A stretch of 32,082 bases of DNA from Patescibacteria group bacterium (GCA_030917685.1 JAUPUG010000016.1:1-32082), one strand, 5' to 3'. Positions 1 through 9,811 are shown, counted from the stretch's first letter. Notes: a model not told the origin generated them from the sequence alone. Made by a program: numbers and translations.

Positions 1-806
1 AGTCGGTTTGAATATTTCTTTGGTCGTCGTGACTTCTGTCCCTTACCTGTTGGTTTACCGTAGATAGAGATAGCTCGTCTTCGTCCTCGTCCTTGTCGGC
101 CTTCACCTCCTCCGTGTGGGTGATCCACAGGGTTCATGGCTGTACCTCGAACTGTAGGTCGAATACCTCGCCATCGGCTCTTTCCGGCCTTTCCAAGGTT
201 CTGGAGCCAGTTTTCATCATTTGATACCTCTCCGACTGTTGCCCAAGCTGTATCGATGATTTTTCGAACTTCTGTTGAAGGAAGTTTGATCTGTGTATAT
301 CCACCGTCCTGTCCGATTACTTCTGCGTAGTTTCCAGCTGATCGTACAAGCTTTGAACCTCCCTTTGGTTTGATTTCAATATTGTACACGAATGTACCTA
401 CTGGAATGTTTGAAAGAGGAAGTCGGTTAGCAGGTTTGATTTCAGCCTTTTCACCTACGAGGAATGAATCTCCAGCTTTGATAGATTTTGGAACTACTAC
501 GTATCGCTTTTCACCGTCTGCATATACTGCAAGACCAATGAAAGCTGTTCGGTTAGGATCGTACTCAACAGTAGTGATTTTCGCAGGAATTTCCTTCTTG
601 TCGTAGAAAAAGTCTACGTCTCGGAACATTCGCTTGTTTCCACCACCTTTGTGTCGAGTAGTAATCCGACCTCGGTTGTTTCGCCCCATAGATCGCTTGA
701 AGCCGTGTGTTAAGCCTTTGAAAGCCACATCAGTAGTAAGCACGCCACGGTGAGTAACCGTTGTCATGTTTCGTCGTGATGGTGTTGTTGGTTTATATCG
801 TTTCAT
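1..806 (-). CDS. rplB: 50S ribosomal protein L2, 3' end truncated by the window edge
   Basis: My translation from 806: MKRYKPTTPSRRNMTTVTHRGVLTT...; MNPVDHPHGGGEGR motif near the C-terminus; open to base 1; absent from the ORF track because no stop lies in the window. Confidence 0.95.
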   Translation of the reverse strand, partial: MKRYKPTTPSRRNMTTVTHRGVLTTDVAFKGLTHGFKRSMGRNNRGRITTRHKGGGNKRMFRDVDFFYDKKEIPAKITTVEYDPNRTAFIGLAVYADGEKRYVVVPKSIKAGDSFLVGEKAEIKPANRLPLSNIPVGTFVYNIEIKPKGGSKLVRSAGNYAEVIGQDGGYTQIKLPSTEVRKIIDTAWATVGEVSNDENWLQNLGKAGKSRWRGIRPTVRGTAMNPVDHPHGGGEGRQGRGRRRAISIYGKPTGKGQKSRRPKKYSNR

Positions 807-824
807 ATTTGTATTTTGAAATTA

Positions 825-1121
825 TTAAGCCAACTCAATAGTTTCTCCTTTCTTAAGAGTAACGTATGCTTTGATAACACCTTGCTTTACACCAGCCTTA
901 CCTCGCACCATAACTCGCTTTGCAGGAGTTCGTGCAATGTTTACTGAAACTGGAGTAACTTTGTATAGCTCTTTCACAGCAGCTGCAACAGAAGCCTTCG
1001 TAGCAGTTTTGAAAATTTCAAAAACGTACTTACCTTTTTCAGCAGAAACTGCTGCTTTTTCAGTAATTCGAGGTCTTTTGATTACATCTGATGGATGCTT
1101 TTTGATTGAAGTTGTAGTCAT
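825..1121 (-). CDS. rplW: 50S ribosomal protein L23
   Basis: 98 aa; IKRPRITEKAA...GKYVFEI motif; position between L4 and L2. Confidence 0.93.
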   Translation of the reverse strand: MTTTSIKKHPSDVIKRPRITEKAAVSAEKGKYVFEIFKTATKASVAAAVKELYKVTPVSVNIARTPAKRVMVRGKAGVKQGVIKAYVTLKKGETIELA

Positions 1122-1126
1122 GGCAG

Positions 1127-1867
1127 TTAGTTCATCTTAGAGCTAAGAGTTTTAACAATTTCTTCAGGAGCAGTCATAACAACATACTTGTACTGAAGAA
1201 GCGCGAGTGGGTTGATGTTTCGAACCTCCATCACCTCCAAGTTACCCATATTTTGGAATCCAAGCTTAACGTTTGTATCAAGTGTTGGAACCGCAATAAG
1301 TGCAGCATTGTTTCGTCGCTTTGAAAGCATTTCAAAACCTTCAATTGTTCCTAGTTTAGAAAGAGCTACTCGAGCATCTTTCGTCTTAGGTGTAGAAAGT
1401 GCAAGTGAATTCAAGAATAGTACTTCTCCATCTCGTAGTTTCTGAGAAAGAATAGTATAAATTGCCTTCACCTTCATTTTCTTGTTTACTTTTCGGTCGT
1501 AATTCTTGTCATTTCGAGGACCGTGTGCAACACCTCCACCAACCCAGATCGGAGATCGAGTTGATCCGTGTCGTGCACGACCAGTACCTTTTTGTGCCCA
1601 AGGTTTTTTACCTCCTCCGCTTACATCTGCTCTACTTTTTGTATGAGCAACAGATTGACGCGCAGAACTTCGCATAGATTGTACAACTTGGTGTACAAGG
1701 TCAGCGTTCCAGTTGAGTCCGAAGATTTCTCCCGGAGCTTCAAATGTAGATGTACTCTTACCATTTTGGTCGAATACCTTCACTTCTACATTTTTCAACT
1801 CAGACTTTTTGTCAGACTTCTTGCCGTCTTTTTTCTTTTCTATTTTTTTAGCAAAATCTTTAGCCAT
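1127..1867 (-). CDS. rplD: 50S ribosomal protein L4 with Lys-rich N-terminal extension
   Basis: 246 aa; RSSARQSVAHTKSRADVSGGGKKPWAQKGTGRARHGSTRSPIWVGGG is an L4 signature. Confidence 0.95.
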   Translation of the reverse strand: MAKDFAKKIEKKKDGKKSDKKSELKNVEVKVFDQNGKSTSTFEAPGEIFGLNWNADLVHQVVQSMRSSARQSVAHTKSRADVSGGGKKPWAQKGTGRARHGSTRSPIWVGGGVAHGPRNDKNYDRKVNKKMKVKAIYTILSQKLRDGEVLFLNSLALSTPKTKDARVALSKLGTIEGFEMLSKRRNNAALIAVPTLDTNVKLGFQNMGNLEVMEVRNINPLALLQYKYVVMTAPEEIVKTLSSKMN

Positions 1868-1895
1868 AAATTTATTTGATGATTAGTGAAGTATA

Positions 1896-2495
1896 TTATC
1901 CCTGTATTTCAACAAGAGTACCGCGTCGACCTGGAACTGCACCACGGATGTAAACTTCTTTTGTATCTTTGTCGTAAGCCATAACAACGAGATTTTTAAC
2001 AGTTACTCGATCACCACCCATTCGGCCTGGCATTCGTGTTCCTTTGAAAACTCGCTGATATCCACCGGCACCAATAGAACCTGGTTCTCGCTCAGAGTGT
2101 TTCTGACCGTGAGACCGTGGTCCACCATGGAACCCATGTCGCTTTACTACACCTTGGAAACCTTTTCCTTTTGATATAGCAGATACCACAACAACGTCAC
2201 CAGCTTCTAAAGTAGATTCTACTTTATCACCGAGAGCTCCTTCAGTAACACCAGCAATCTCTTTGAGATGTCGGAAATTACCAAGATCCTTCATATGACC
2301 TTTTTGCGCTTTGTTAATGTTTTTTTCTTTTTTTGTTCCAAAACCAACCTGGATAGCCTCGTACCCATCCTTGAGTTTTGTCTTTACCTGAGTAACAACC
2401 AAGTCCTCTGCCTTTACGACAGTAACTGGATGTACTTTGCCCTCCTCATCGAAGAGCTGTGTCATATTCTGTTTTGTTCCAAGAATGAATTTCAT
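1896..2495 (-). CDS. rplC: 50S ribosomal protein L3
   Basis: 199 aa; GKGFQGVVKRHGFHGGPRSHGQKHSEREPGSIGAGGYQRVFKGTRMPGRMGG. Confidence 0.96.
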   Translation of the reverse strand: MKFILGTKQNMTQLFDEEGKVHPVTVVKAEDLVVTQVKTKLKDGYEAIQVGFGTKKEKNINKAQKGHMKDLGNFRHLKEIAGVTEGALGDKVESTLEAGDVVVVSAISKGKGFQGVVKRHGFHGGPRSHGQKHSEREPGSIGAGGYQRVFKGTRMPGRMGGDRVTVKNLVVMAYDKDTKEVYIRGAVPGRRGTLVEIQG

Positions 2496-2549
2496 AGTAG
2501 TTGGCTTAATATCACTGAGTGGTACTAATGTTTAATAATTTTTAAATTA

Positions 2550-2909
2550 TTAAAGCATTTTTACATCAATGTTGACTCCTGAAGGAAGACTGAGGTTCGT
2601 AAGAGCTTCAATCACTTTTGCAGAAGGACTAACAATGTCGAGGAGTCGCTTGTGAACTCGCATTTCGAATTGTTCTCGCGCATTCTTGTATACGAATGAT
2701 GATCGGTTAACTGTGTAGATTCTCTTTTCTGTTGGGAGAGGCACAGGACCGAGTACAATCGCATCGTATCGAAGCGCAGTATCCATAATCTGCTTGATTG
2801 ATGCATCTATAATCTTTGATTCGTATGCTCGCACACGAATTCGAAGTTTTGAAACACCGTCTTCTTTTCCGGCTGTCTTCTTTTTAGTTGTTTCTTTAGT
2901 TGCAGCCAT
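2550..2909 (-). CDS. rpsJ: 30S ribosomal protein S10
   Basis: 119 aa; LRIRVRAYESKIIDASIKQIMDTALR...GPVPLPTEKRIYTVNRS. Confidence 0.95.
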   Translation of the reverse strand: MAATKETTKKKTAGKEDGVSKLRIRVRAYESKIIDASIKQIMDTALRYDAIVLGPVPLPTEKRIYTVNRSSFVYKNAREQFEMRVHKRLLDIVSPSAKVIEALTNLSLPSGVNIDVKML

Positions 2910-2936
2910 GTGATGTTTTGTTAGTTGCCAGACACA

Positions 2937-3012
2937 GACTGATTCTACGGTCTACAATATTGTTAAATCTTGCGACTTATATATTGCAGATCCGCATGAA
3001 TCAGTCCGTAGA
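2937..3012 (-). other. Interleaved inverted repeats in the tuf-rpsJ intergenic leader
   Basis: Plus strand GACTGATTC (2937-2945)/GAATCAGTC (2998-3006) and TCTACGG (2944-2950)/CCGTAGA (3006-3012), in crossed order. Confidence 0.7.
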
Positions 3013-3026
3013 CTAGCTAAGATTTA

Positions 3027-4220
3027 CTACGCAACAATCTTTGTTACAACACCCGCACCTACAGTTTTACCACCTTCTCGGATAGCAAATCGCTGTTTGT
3101 CTTCAAGAGCAATAGGAGCGATGAGTTTAACTTTGAATGTAACTGTATCTCCAGGCATAACCATTTCTACTCCTGCAGCAAGAGTTACTTCTCCAGTAAC
3201 GTCTGTTGTTCGTACGTAGAACTGTGGCTTGTAACCTGTGAAGAATGGAGAGTGTCGACCACCTTCTTCCTTCTTGAGAATATACACTTCAGCTTCAAAC
3301 TCTGTATGAGGTTTAACTGAACCTGGCTTACAGATAACCTGTCCTCGTGTGAGGTCTTCTTTCTTTGCAGATCGGAGTAGGATACCCGCGTTGTCTCCAG
3401 CCATACCTTCGTTAAGTTGCTTATTGAACATTTCAATACCTGTAACAGTAGTTGAAGTTGTATCTTTAAGACCTACGATTTCGATAGTTTCACCAACTTT
3501 GATGATACCTCGTTCGATTTTACCTGTAACTACAGTTCCTCGTCCTTCGATAGAGAAGATGTCTTCAATAGGCATAAGGAAAGGTTTGTCAGTTTCTCGA
3601 ACAGGAACTGGGATGTAAGTATCAAGAGCGTCAGCAAGTTCTAGAACTTTCTTTGACCACTCATCATCATTACTTGTTGCTTCGAGAGCCTTTAGAGCTG
3701 AACCTCGAATAACTGGAGCGTTTTCATCGAAACCGTTCTTCGCAAGGAGTTCTCGGATTTCTGCTTCTACGAGGTCGAGCATATCTGCATCGTCCACCAT
3801 ATCGCATTTGTTAAGGAAAACTACAATCTTTGGCACACCTACCTGCTTAGCCAAGAGAACGTGTTCTCGTGTCTGTGGCATAGCTCCATCAGTTGCTGCT
3901 ACTACGAGTACAGCACCATCCATCTGAGCTGCACCAGTAATCATGTTCTTGATATAGTCGGCGTGACCTGGTGCGTCAATGTGAGCATAGTGTCGCGCGT
4001 CTGTAGCGTACTCTGAGTGAGAAAGAGAGATAGTAATACCTCGAGCTTTTTCTTCAGGAGCCTTGTCGATGTCTCCAACAGCCTTAAGTGTAACTTGCTT
4101 ACCCGCTCGGTGAAGAACGTTAAGAATAGCTGCTGTAAGAGTTGTCTTTCCGTGGTCTACGTGACCAATTGTACCTACGTTTAAGTGAGGTTTTGACCGG
4201 TCAAAAACTTCTTGTGCCAT
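3027..4220 (-). CDS. tuf: Elongation factor Tu
   Basis: 397 aa; [47 protein letters not shown]. Confidence 0.98.
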   Translation of the reverse strand: MAQEVFDRSKPHLNVGTIGHVDHGKTTLTAAILNVLHRAGKQVTLKAVGDIDKAPEEKARGITISLSHSEYATDARHYAHIDAPGHADYIKNMITGAAQMDGAVLVVAATDGAMPQTREHVLLAKQVGVPKIVVFLNKCDMVDDADMLDLVEAEIRELLAKNGFDENAPVIRGSALKALEATSNDDEWSKKVLELADALDTYIPVPVRETDKPFLMPIEDIFSIEGRGTVVTGKIERGIIKVGETIEIVGLKDTTSTTVTGIEMFNKQLNEGMAGDNAGILLRSAKKEDLTRGQVICKPGSVKPHTEFEAEVYILKKEEGGRHSPFFTGYKPQFYVRTTDVTGEVTLAAGVEMVMPGDTVTFKVKLIAPIALEDKQRFAIREGGKTVGAGVVTKIVA

Positions 4221-4513
4221 ATGTTTGTTGTGTAATTGCTATCTCAAGCCGGTGTGAATGAAGCGATATTTTGCTCATCTCTACAGACTCAAGTTCCCAA
4301 TTACGATTTGGTTATTTTTTATTAAACTTTATCTACAGTGCTTTAATGGCTTAGAATAAGGATGATTTGCAAACTTCCGTTTATTTCGAAAATAATCCCT
4401 ACTCGACTCATCAAAGATTCCAGATAAAAAAAGCGCCAATGCGCGATGTAAAGATAGTATCAAATAAGTGTAGGATGTCAATGAAATTACTAGGTAAAAG
4501 TATAAAACTAAAA

Positions 4514-4609
4514 CTCGCCACACTCACAAATTTTCGGTTTGTTCTCTATGTAGGGCACTTGGGGTGCACATAGAGACGCTATTCCGAAAGATTTGCAAGA
4601 TGTGGCGAG
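4514..4609 (-). other. Nested stem-loop structure, possible terminator or structured RNA
   Basis: CTCGCCACA 4514-4522/TGTGGCGAG 4601-4609; CAAAT 4527-4531/ATTTG 4591-4595; TTTCGG 4532-4537/CCGAAA 4584-4589; CTCTATGT..GCAC/GTGC..ACATAGAG 4544-4575; minus-strand 3' flank TTTTAGTTTTATACTTTT. Confidence 0.75.
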
Positions 4610-4628
4610 ATGACTGACACAGGGTTTC

Positions 4629-5078
4629 TCAGGTCATTTCTTGGACCTGACCAGCGGCAGCTTTGGAGACGCCGGGGTTATCCGGTGCTGGCATGTGCCA
4701 GGCCGGGCGCGCCGTGTTCTTGACGAAGCCTACTGAAGCAGGGTTGTCCGGACCAGGCGGGGCTGTCGGCGGCTGAGATGCGACGGCGCAAATGAGAGAG
4801 GTCTCGACGACCTGCACTCGATAGGCGGCGGCTTTCCAGTGGGCCGGGGAACCATCAGCGACCTTGGTCACAGCAATCGCTCGGGCGTCACGTGGGACGT
4901 CGAGCAGGCTGAAGGATGGGGCCGCGTTGAAGTCGGCGACTTCGATGTTGATTTGAGGAGCCGTGATTTGCACGACTTTCTCAATACCGTCAGCTTGGGA
5001 GCTGACAGTTCGTTCCGGGGCGGCTTGGAGGCACGCGACGGACACAGCGACTAGCATGAGCGCGAGGATGCGTTTCAT
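4629..5078 (-). CDS. Small putative secreted protein in a GC-rich segment
   Basis: 149 aa; N-terminal MKRILALMLVAVSVACLQAAPE resembles a signal peptide; Pro/Ala-rich C-terminus; much higher GC than flanks; no family recognised. Confidence 0.5.
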   Translation of the reverse strand: MKRILALMLVAVSVACLQAAPERTVSSQADGIEKVVQITAPQINIEVADFNAAPSFSLLDVPRDARAIAVTKVADGSPAHWKAAAYRVQVVETSLICAVASQPPTAPPGPDNPASVGFVKNTARPAWHMPAPDNPGVSKAAAGQVQEMT

Positions 5079-5156
5079 AGTATGCGGGTGTGTTTGTTGG
5101 GTGTGGGTTTGCCAGATCGATTAGACCATGTGGTTTCCTCGACTTGGACATTTGTG

Positions 5157-5197
5157 CGCTGAGTGTCTACCCAGCGAAATTTTTGCGGTTACGCAAA
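5157..5197. other. Pair of short hairpins at the right edge of the GC-rich segment
   Basis: CGCTGAGT-GTCT-ACCCAGCG (5157-5176, one G-U equivalent) and TTTGCG-GTTA-CGCAAA (5182-5197). Confidence 0.6.
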
Positions 5198-5325
5198 GAA
5201 TCACTAAGACTCATTAGATACTAATTGTATACCCGCTAAATTAAAAATCAATAGTTTTCCACAGGTAAACAGTGCAAAACTTCAAAGGGAATTGAGCCCA
5301 ATCAAAAAAAGCTTTTAGAATATAT

Positions 5326-6921
5326 TTAACTCAAAGCTTCGAGCACCGCAATCAACTTTTCATGAATTCCATCGAATGATCCATTACTCATAATTACTAG
5401 TACATCACCAGGTACAGCTTTAGCAGCAATTTTTTCAATAGCCTCATGACCGTTTTTAACACAAACAGCATAAAAGTCTTTATTTAAAGCCGTATTCTTT
5501 GAAGTCTCTACTACCACATTTCCATCAATAAAGTCTGCTGGATTATCATTATGACGAAGTTCTGGCATCGAAAGCACCAAACCATCTACTTTTTCAAAAG
5601 CTGTTCCGTAGTCAGACTCAAACATTTTCTTTCGACTTGTATTTGATCTCGGCTCAAATATTGCAAAAATTCTATTATTAGGAAAATGTTCCCGAATACC
5701 ACCTAAAGTCTCTCGAACTGCAGTTGGATGATGTGCAAAATCATCTATAACAGTTATTCCATTCACAACAGCACGAACTTCTTGTCGGCGTTTCATTCCA
5801 TTAAAAGTAGCTAGACCCTTTTTTATTTCATCAAATGATAAACCTTGGTGAAGTGACACCGCAACCACAGCAAGAGTGTTTGCTAAATTATATTTTCCAA
5901 AAAGTTGTATATTCATTTCACCTAGAGTCTCCCCTTTGTACATGAGACTAAAAGTCTGTCCTTTAGTATCTACAACAATGTCCTTTGCTGTAACATCATT
6001 CCCCTCCTCAAATCCATAATATAGGACAACAGCCGATGTGTGAGTCGCCAAACTTCGGACCTCGTCTGAGTCTCCATTAAGGACAAGTAGTCCACCATTT
6101 TCTGAAGAGACCACTTCCTCAGCCAAAAAGACAAATGATTTCTTGTACTCATCAAAGTCAGAGTATATGTCCGCATGATCAAACTCGAGAGAAGTCACAA
6201 CAGAAACCTTTGGCTTATAGTGTAGAAATTTTGGCGCTTTATCGAAGTAGGCAGTATCGTATTCGTCTCCCTCTATAATAAAATGTTTTGATTCAGATAA
6301 AGTTCCATTTTTGTCTTTTACCCCTGCGCTAAAGCTTGTCTCTGTGATTCCGTTGGATGTCGGCACAGCAACACCCCCAACCAAAAACCCTGGATTACGT
6401 CCCGCGCTCAAAAAGACATGTGCACATAAACCTGTAGTAGTTGTTTTTCCATGAGTACCACAAATTACTATTGATGTTTTGTCTTTTATAAAAAATTCAG
6501 ATATCGCTTCAGACATTGAAAGTTGTGGAAGATTTTCTTCTCGGACATATGAAACTTCAGGATTACTATCTGGACCAAACATATTTGCAACAATTGTGAG
6601 ATCTTTATCTTTTACATTATCTTCAGAAAAACCTTCGTAAAATTTTATATTCAATCTTTCTATCAAATCACTTGCTGGTGGATAACATCCTGTATCTGAA
6701 CCAGAGACGTCATACCCTTCTTCAGCAAAGAGTCCTGCAAGCGAAGATGTTGCCTTTCCACACACACCTGTGATGTGTACTTTTTTTATTTCACCACTAG
6801 CGACTTTTTTAGAAATAGAATCTAAGTAAGGACGTGAGAATGTACGTTTCTCGAGAGTGTTTGTTTCCTTACCCACTCTTTCGGTTTTTAATTTAAAAAA
6901 GTTTTGTGCGTCTGTTTTCAT
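5326..6921 (-). CDS. mpl: Mur ligase family, Mpl-like (UDP-MurNAc-tripeptide ligase type)
   Basis: 531 aa; HITGVCGKATSSLAGLFAEEGYDVSGSDTGCYPPASDLIE, GTHGKTTTTGL, DDFAHHPTAVRETL (Mpl-type rather than MurC-type). Confidence 0.78.
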   Translation of the reverse strand: MKTDAQNFFKLKTERVGKETNTLEKRTFSRPYLDSISKKVASGEIKKVHITGVCGKATSSLAGLFAEEGYDVSGSDTGCYPPASDLIERLNIKFYEGFSEDNVKDKDLTIVANMFGPDSNPEVSYVREENLPQLSMSEAISEFFIKDKTSIVICGTHGKTTTTGLCAHVFLSAGRNPGFLVGGVAVPTSNGITETSFSAGVKDKNGTLSESKHFIIEGDEYDTAYFDKAPKFLHYKPKVSVVTSLEFDHADIYSDFDEYKKSFVFLAEEVVSSENGGLLVLNGDSDEVRSLATHTSAVVLYYGFEEGNDVTAKDIVVDTKGQTFSLMYKGETLGEMNIQLFGKYNLANTLAVVAVSLHQGLSFDEIKKGLATFNGMKRRQEVRAVVNGITVIDDFAHHPTAVRETLGGIREHFPNNRIFAIFEPRSNTSRKKMFESDYGTAFEKVDGLVLSMPELRHNDNPADFIDGNVVVETSKNTALNKDFYAVCVKNGHEAIEKIAAKAVPGDVLVIMSNGSFDGIHEKLIAVLEALS

Positions 6922-7021
6922 ATTTTATACATTAGCATTTTTATTGAAAAATAAGAACGCTTAAGGTGCCAATTCAGAAGGTATTGCTTTTATATCTATA
7001 CTGTGGTTTCATATGTGAGCA

Positions 7022-7056
7022 TTTCGATAGCACACGTCTGTGCAAAGACATCGAAA
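7022..7056. other. Nested hairpin upstream of the plus-strand ORF
   Basis: TTTCGAT 7022-7028/ATCGAAA 7050-7056 enclosing GCACA-CGTC-TGTGC 7030-7043. Confidence 0.55.
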
Positions 7057-7093
7057 CTATGAGGCGATTCCACTCGCATCCTAGGAAAATGCA

Positions 7094-7459
7094 TTGTGTA
7101 AAGAAAAAATAATCAAAGCAGCCAACAACAACACTCTCAGAGCACTTAAGCGACCGGGGTGGAAACTGGTTGCACAGTTCTTTGAGAACGAGGATACGGT
7201 CATGCCAAAGAAAAGCAGCCAAACATCAAGCTCAGTAAGCGTAGCCCCACTCATCAGATCACAGAGCCACGGGTGTTACTGGGACAGAGACAGTCACTCC
7301 TACCTCCCTACTGGTGGAAGTGTGTGGTTTAAAAGTCGATACTTCCAACCAAACTCAGCGGGAGGACTTCTTCCCATTGAGCCAGCATCACCAACAACCC
7401 TGTCTCCAGGTTCGCAGGGGCGCACCAAAAATCGTGCGCCAACGGTAATCTACAGTTAG
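7094..7459 (+). CDS. Hypothetical protein, TTG start proposed
   Basis: 121-aa open frame in a fusA-mpl gap; AGGAA upstream of TTG; followed by a strong plus-strand terminator; no family recognised, non-coding RNA not excluded. Confidence 0.4.
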   Translation: MCKEKIIKAANNNTLRALKRPGWKLVAQFFENEDTVMPKKSSQTSSSVSVAPLIRSQSHGCYWDRDSHSYLPTGGSVWFKSRYFQPNSAGGLLPIEPASPTTLSPGSQGRTKNRAPTVIYS

Positions 7460-7488
7460 GCAACACTGTCTGACTCAAAAAAACTCAC

Positions 7489-7522
7489 GCCTCACCGGGT
7501 TCCCCTGGTGAGGCATTTTTTT
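7489..7522 (+). terminator. Intrinsic terminator
   Basis: GCCTCACC GGGTTCCCCT GGTGAGGC followed by A and T7. Confidence 0.88.
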
Positions 7523-7584
7523 ATAAAATTGCATGACTAAAAAATATTACTTATTTATATATCTCCAGAAGAAGGCATGCAAAG

Positions 7585-7618
7585 AAAAAACCACCTTAAT
7601 TTCTTCAAGTGGTTTTTT
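7585..7618. terminator. Bidirectional terminator between the plus-strand ORF and fusA
   Basis: AAAAAACCAC(C)TT ... AAGTGGTTTTTT. Confidence 0.8.
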
Positions 7619-7663
7619 CTTTTAGATCTTTTATGCAATGTTTCGCATGCAAGATTTTATTAA

Positions 7664-9811
7664 TTACTTCCGACTTTCTACAATTTCCTTTTCAACGTTT
7701 GGTGGAACCACATCGTAGTGATCGAATTCCATAGTCATTGAACCTCGTCCTTGTGTCATAGATCGGAGATCAGTTGTATAACCGAACATTTCTGAAAGTG
7801 GAACCATAGCTCGGATAACTTTATTGAGACCTCGGTCGTCCATACCTTCGATTTGACCTCGCTTTGATGAGAGTGAACCAGTACAGTCTCCCATGAATTG
7901 TTCTGGAGTTACAACTTCTACTTTCATGATTGGCTCAAGGATAACTGGCTTAGCTTTCTTAGCAGCTGCCTGGAATGCTTGTGATGCAGCAATCTTGTAT
8001 GCAATTTCAGATGAGTCCACATCGTGAGATGAACCGAATGTAAGTTCACAAGATACGTCTGTCATTGGGAAACCAGCAACGATACCTCGATCCATAGCTT
8101 CTTTCACACCCTTTTCAACTGCAGGAATAAATTCTGTTGGAATAACACCTCCCTTGATTGAATCGATGAATTCGAAACCAGTTTCTCGGTGAACGTTCTT
8201 TGGAATCTTCGCACCTTCTTCGATAGCTTCGAGAGGCTTGATTGTGATTCGAACGTGACCGTACTGACCTTTACCTCCAGACTGCTTAACGTATTTGAAG
8301 TCTTCGTCAACGCAAGTTCCTTTGATAGTTTCTCGGTATGATACCTGTGGCTTACCTACGTTTGCTTCTACGTTGAATTCTCGCTTCATTCGATCAACCA
8401 TAATTTCGAGGTGGAGTTCACCCATACCCGCAATGATAGTTTCACCAGTTTCCTGGTTTGATGAAATTCGGAAAGTTGGATCTTCATCTCCAAGTTTCTT
8501 AAGAGCAACACCCATTTTTTCCTGATCAGCTTTTGTCTTTGGTTCGATTCGAAGTGACACTACAGGTTCTGCGAACTTGATAGGGTCAAGAACGATAGGA
8601 TGAGCTTCATCACAGAAAGTGTGAGAAGTTTTTGCATCTTTAAGTCCTACAGCTGCTGCAATTTCTCCAGCGTACACCTTCTTTACTTCTTCTCGCTTGT
8701 TAGCCTGAAGTCGTACGATTCGTCCAAGTCGCTCTTTCTGACCTGTTGTTGAGTTGTAAATATATGAACCAGCTTCGATAGTTCCTGAATACACTCGGAA
8801 GAATGTAAGCTGACCTACGAATGGATCTGTCTGAAGTTTGAATGCAAGAGCAGAAAACGGTTCAGAATCTGAAGCAGCTCGTGTGATTTCTTCACCTGAC
8901 TCAGGATCAAGACCGTGTACTGGTGGTACATCAAGTGGAGATGGAAGATAATCAACAACGGCGTCGAGAATAAGCTGTGTACCTTTATTCTTCAAAGCTG
9001 AACCTGTAAATACTGGGAAAATCTTTCCAGCAATAACTCCCTTTCGAAGAGCTTTCTTCAAATCAGCGATATCGAAATCAGTTTTACCTTCGAGGTACTG
9101 ATTCATCATAGTGTCATCGAGTTCAACAATCTTTTCTACAAACTCTGCTCGTCGCTTTGTAGCTTCAGCAAGCATATCTGCTGGAATTTCATATTCAATA
9201 ACCTGATTACCCATTTCTCCTTCGAACTTGTAAGCTTTCATCTTTAGAAGATCAACTACTCCGTTGAAATCACCTTCGTTTCCAATTGGAAGCTGTGCTC
9301 GAACTGCGTTTTTGTTGAGTCGCTCAAGAATAGAAGCGAATGATCGTTCAAATGAAGCACCTGTTCGATCGAGTTTGTTAATAAAACAAATTCGTGGAAC
9401 GTTATACTTGTCAGCTTGTCGCCATACAGTTTCAGACTGTGGTTCTACACCAGCTACTCCGTCGAATACCACTACTCCTCCATCGAGTACCTTGAGCGAT
9501 CGTTCTACTTCTACTGTGAAGTCTACGTGACCTGGTGTGTCAATAATGTTGAATCGGTGCATGAGAGATTTGTCCGTACCCATGTATGAAGGGTTCCAAA
9601 AACAAGTGATGGCAGCGGCAGTAATTGTGATACCTCGCTCTTTTTCTTGTTCCATCCAGTCAGTCACAGCTTCACCTTCGTGAACTTCACCAATCTTATG
9701 TGACATACCTGTGTAATAAAGAATTCGTTCAGATGTCGTAGTTTTACCTGCATCAATGTGAGCGATAATACCGAAGTTTCTTGTTTTCTCTAATGGATAA
9801 TCTCTGTTCAT
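7664..9811 (-). CDS. fusA: Elongation factor G
   Basis: 715 aa; [56 protein letters not shown]. Confidence 0.98.
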   Translation of the reverse strand: MNRDYPLEKTRNFGIIAHIDAGKTTTSERILYYTGMSHKIGEVHEGEAVTDWMEQEKERGITITAAAITCFWNPSYMGTDKSLMHRFNIIDTPGHVDFTVEVERSLKVLDGGVVVFDGVAGVEPQSETVWRQADKYNVPRICFINKLDRTGASFERSFASILERLNKNAVRAQLPIGNEGDFNGVVDLLKMKAYKFEGEMGNQVIEYEIPADMLAEATKRRAEFVEKIVELDDTMMNQYLEGKTDFDIADLKKALRKGVIAGKIFPVFTGSALKNKGTQLILDAVVDYLPSPLDVPPVHGLDPESGEEITRAASDSEPFSALAFKLQTDPFVGQLTFFRVYSGTIEAGSYIYNSTTGQKERLGRIVRLQANKREEVKKVYAGEIAAAVGLKDAKTSHTFCDEAHPIVLDPIKFAEPVVSLRIEPKTKADQEKMGVALKKLGDEDPTFRISSNQETGETIIAGMGELHLEIMVDRMKREFNVEANVGKPQVSYRETIKGTCVDEDFKYVKQSGGKGQYGHVRITIKPLEAIEEGAKIPKNVHRETGFEFIDSIKGGVIPTEFIPAVEKGVKEAMDRGIVAGFPMTDVSCELTFGSSHDVDSSEIAYKIAASQAFQAAAKKAKPVILEPIMKVEVVTPEQFMGDCTGSLSSKRGQIEGMDDRGLNKVIRAMVPLSEMFGYTTDLRSMTQGRGSMTMEFDHYDVVPPNVEKEIVESRK

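Noticed and set aside
871-1140. Plus-strand ORFs opposite ribosomal genes (e.g. 871-1140, 1212-1445, 1568-1879, 2268-2528, 3349-3618)
   Set aside because: They are shadows of strongly conserved minus-strand ribosomal/EF-Tu genes and have no recognisable domains.
4329-4573. Small ORFs 4329-4523 (-) and 4367-4573 (+) upstream of tuf
   Set aside because: Overlap each other and the nested hairpin, with no domain or plausible promoter.
4514-4609. Integron attC site
   Set aside because: Hairpin size fits, but no RYYYAAC/GTTRRRY core pair at the ends and no integrase in the window; GTTAGGC at ~7455 also has no partner.
7008-7522. Possible tmRNA or RNase P RNA in the fusA-mpl gap
   Set aside because: No tRNA-like ends, CCA, tag ORF ending in ALAA, or RNase P core motif.
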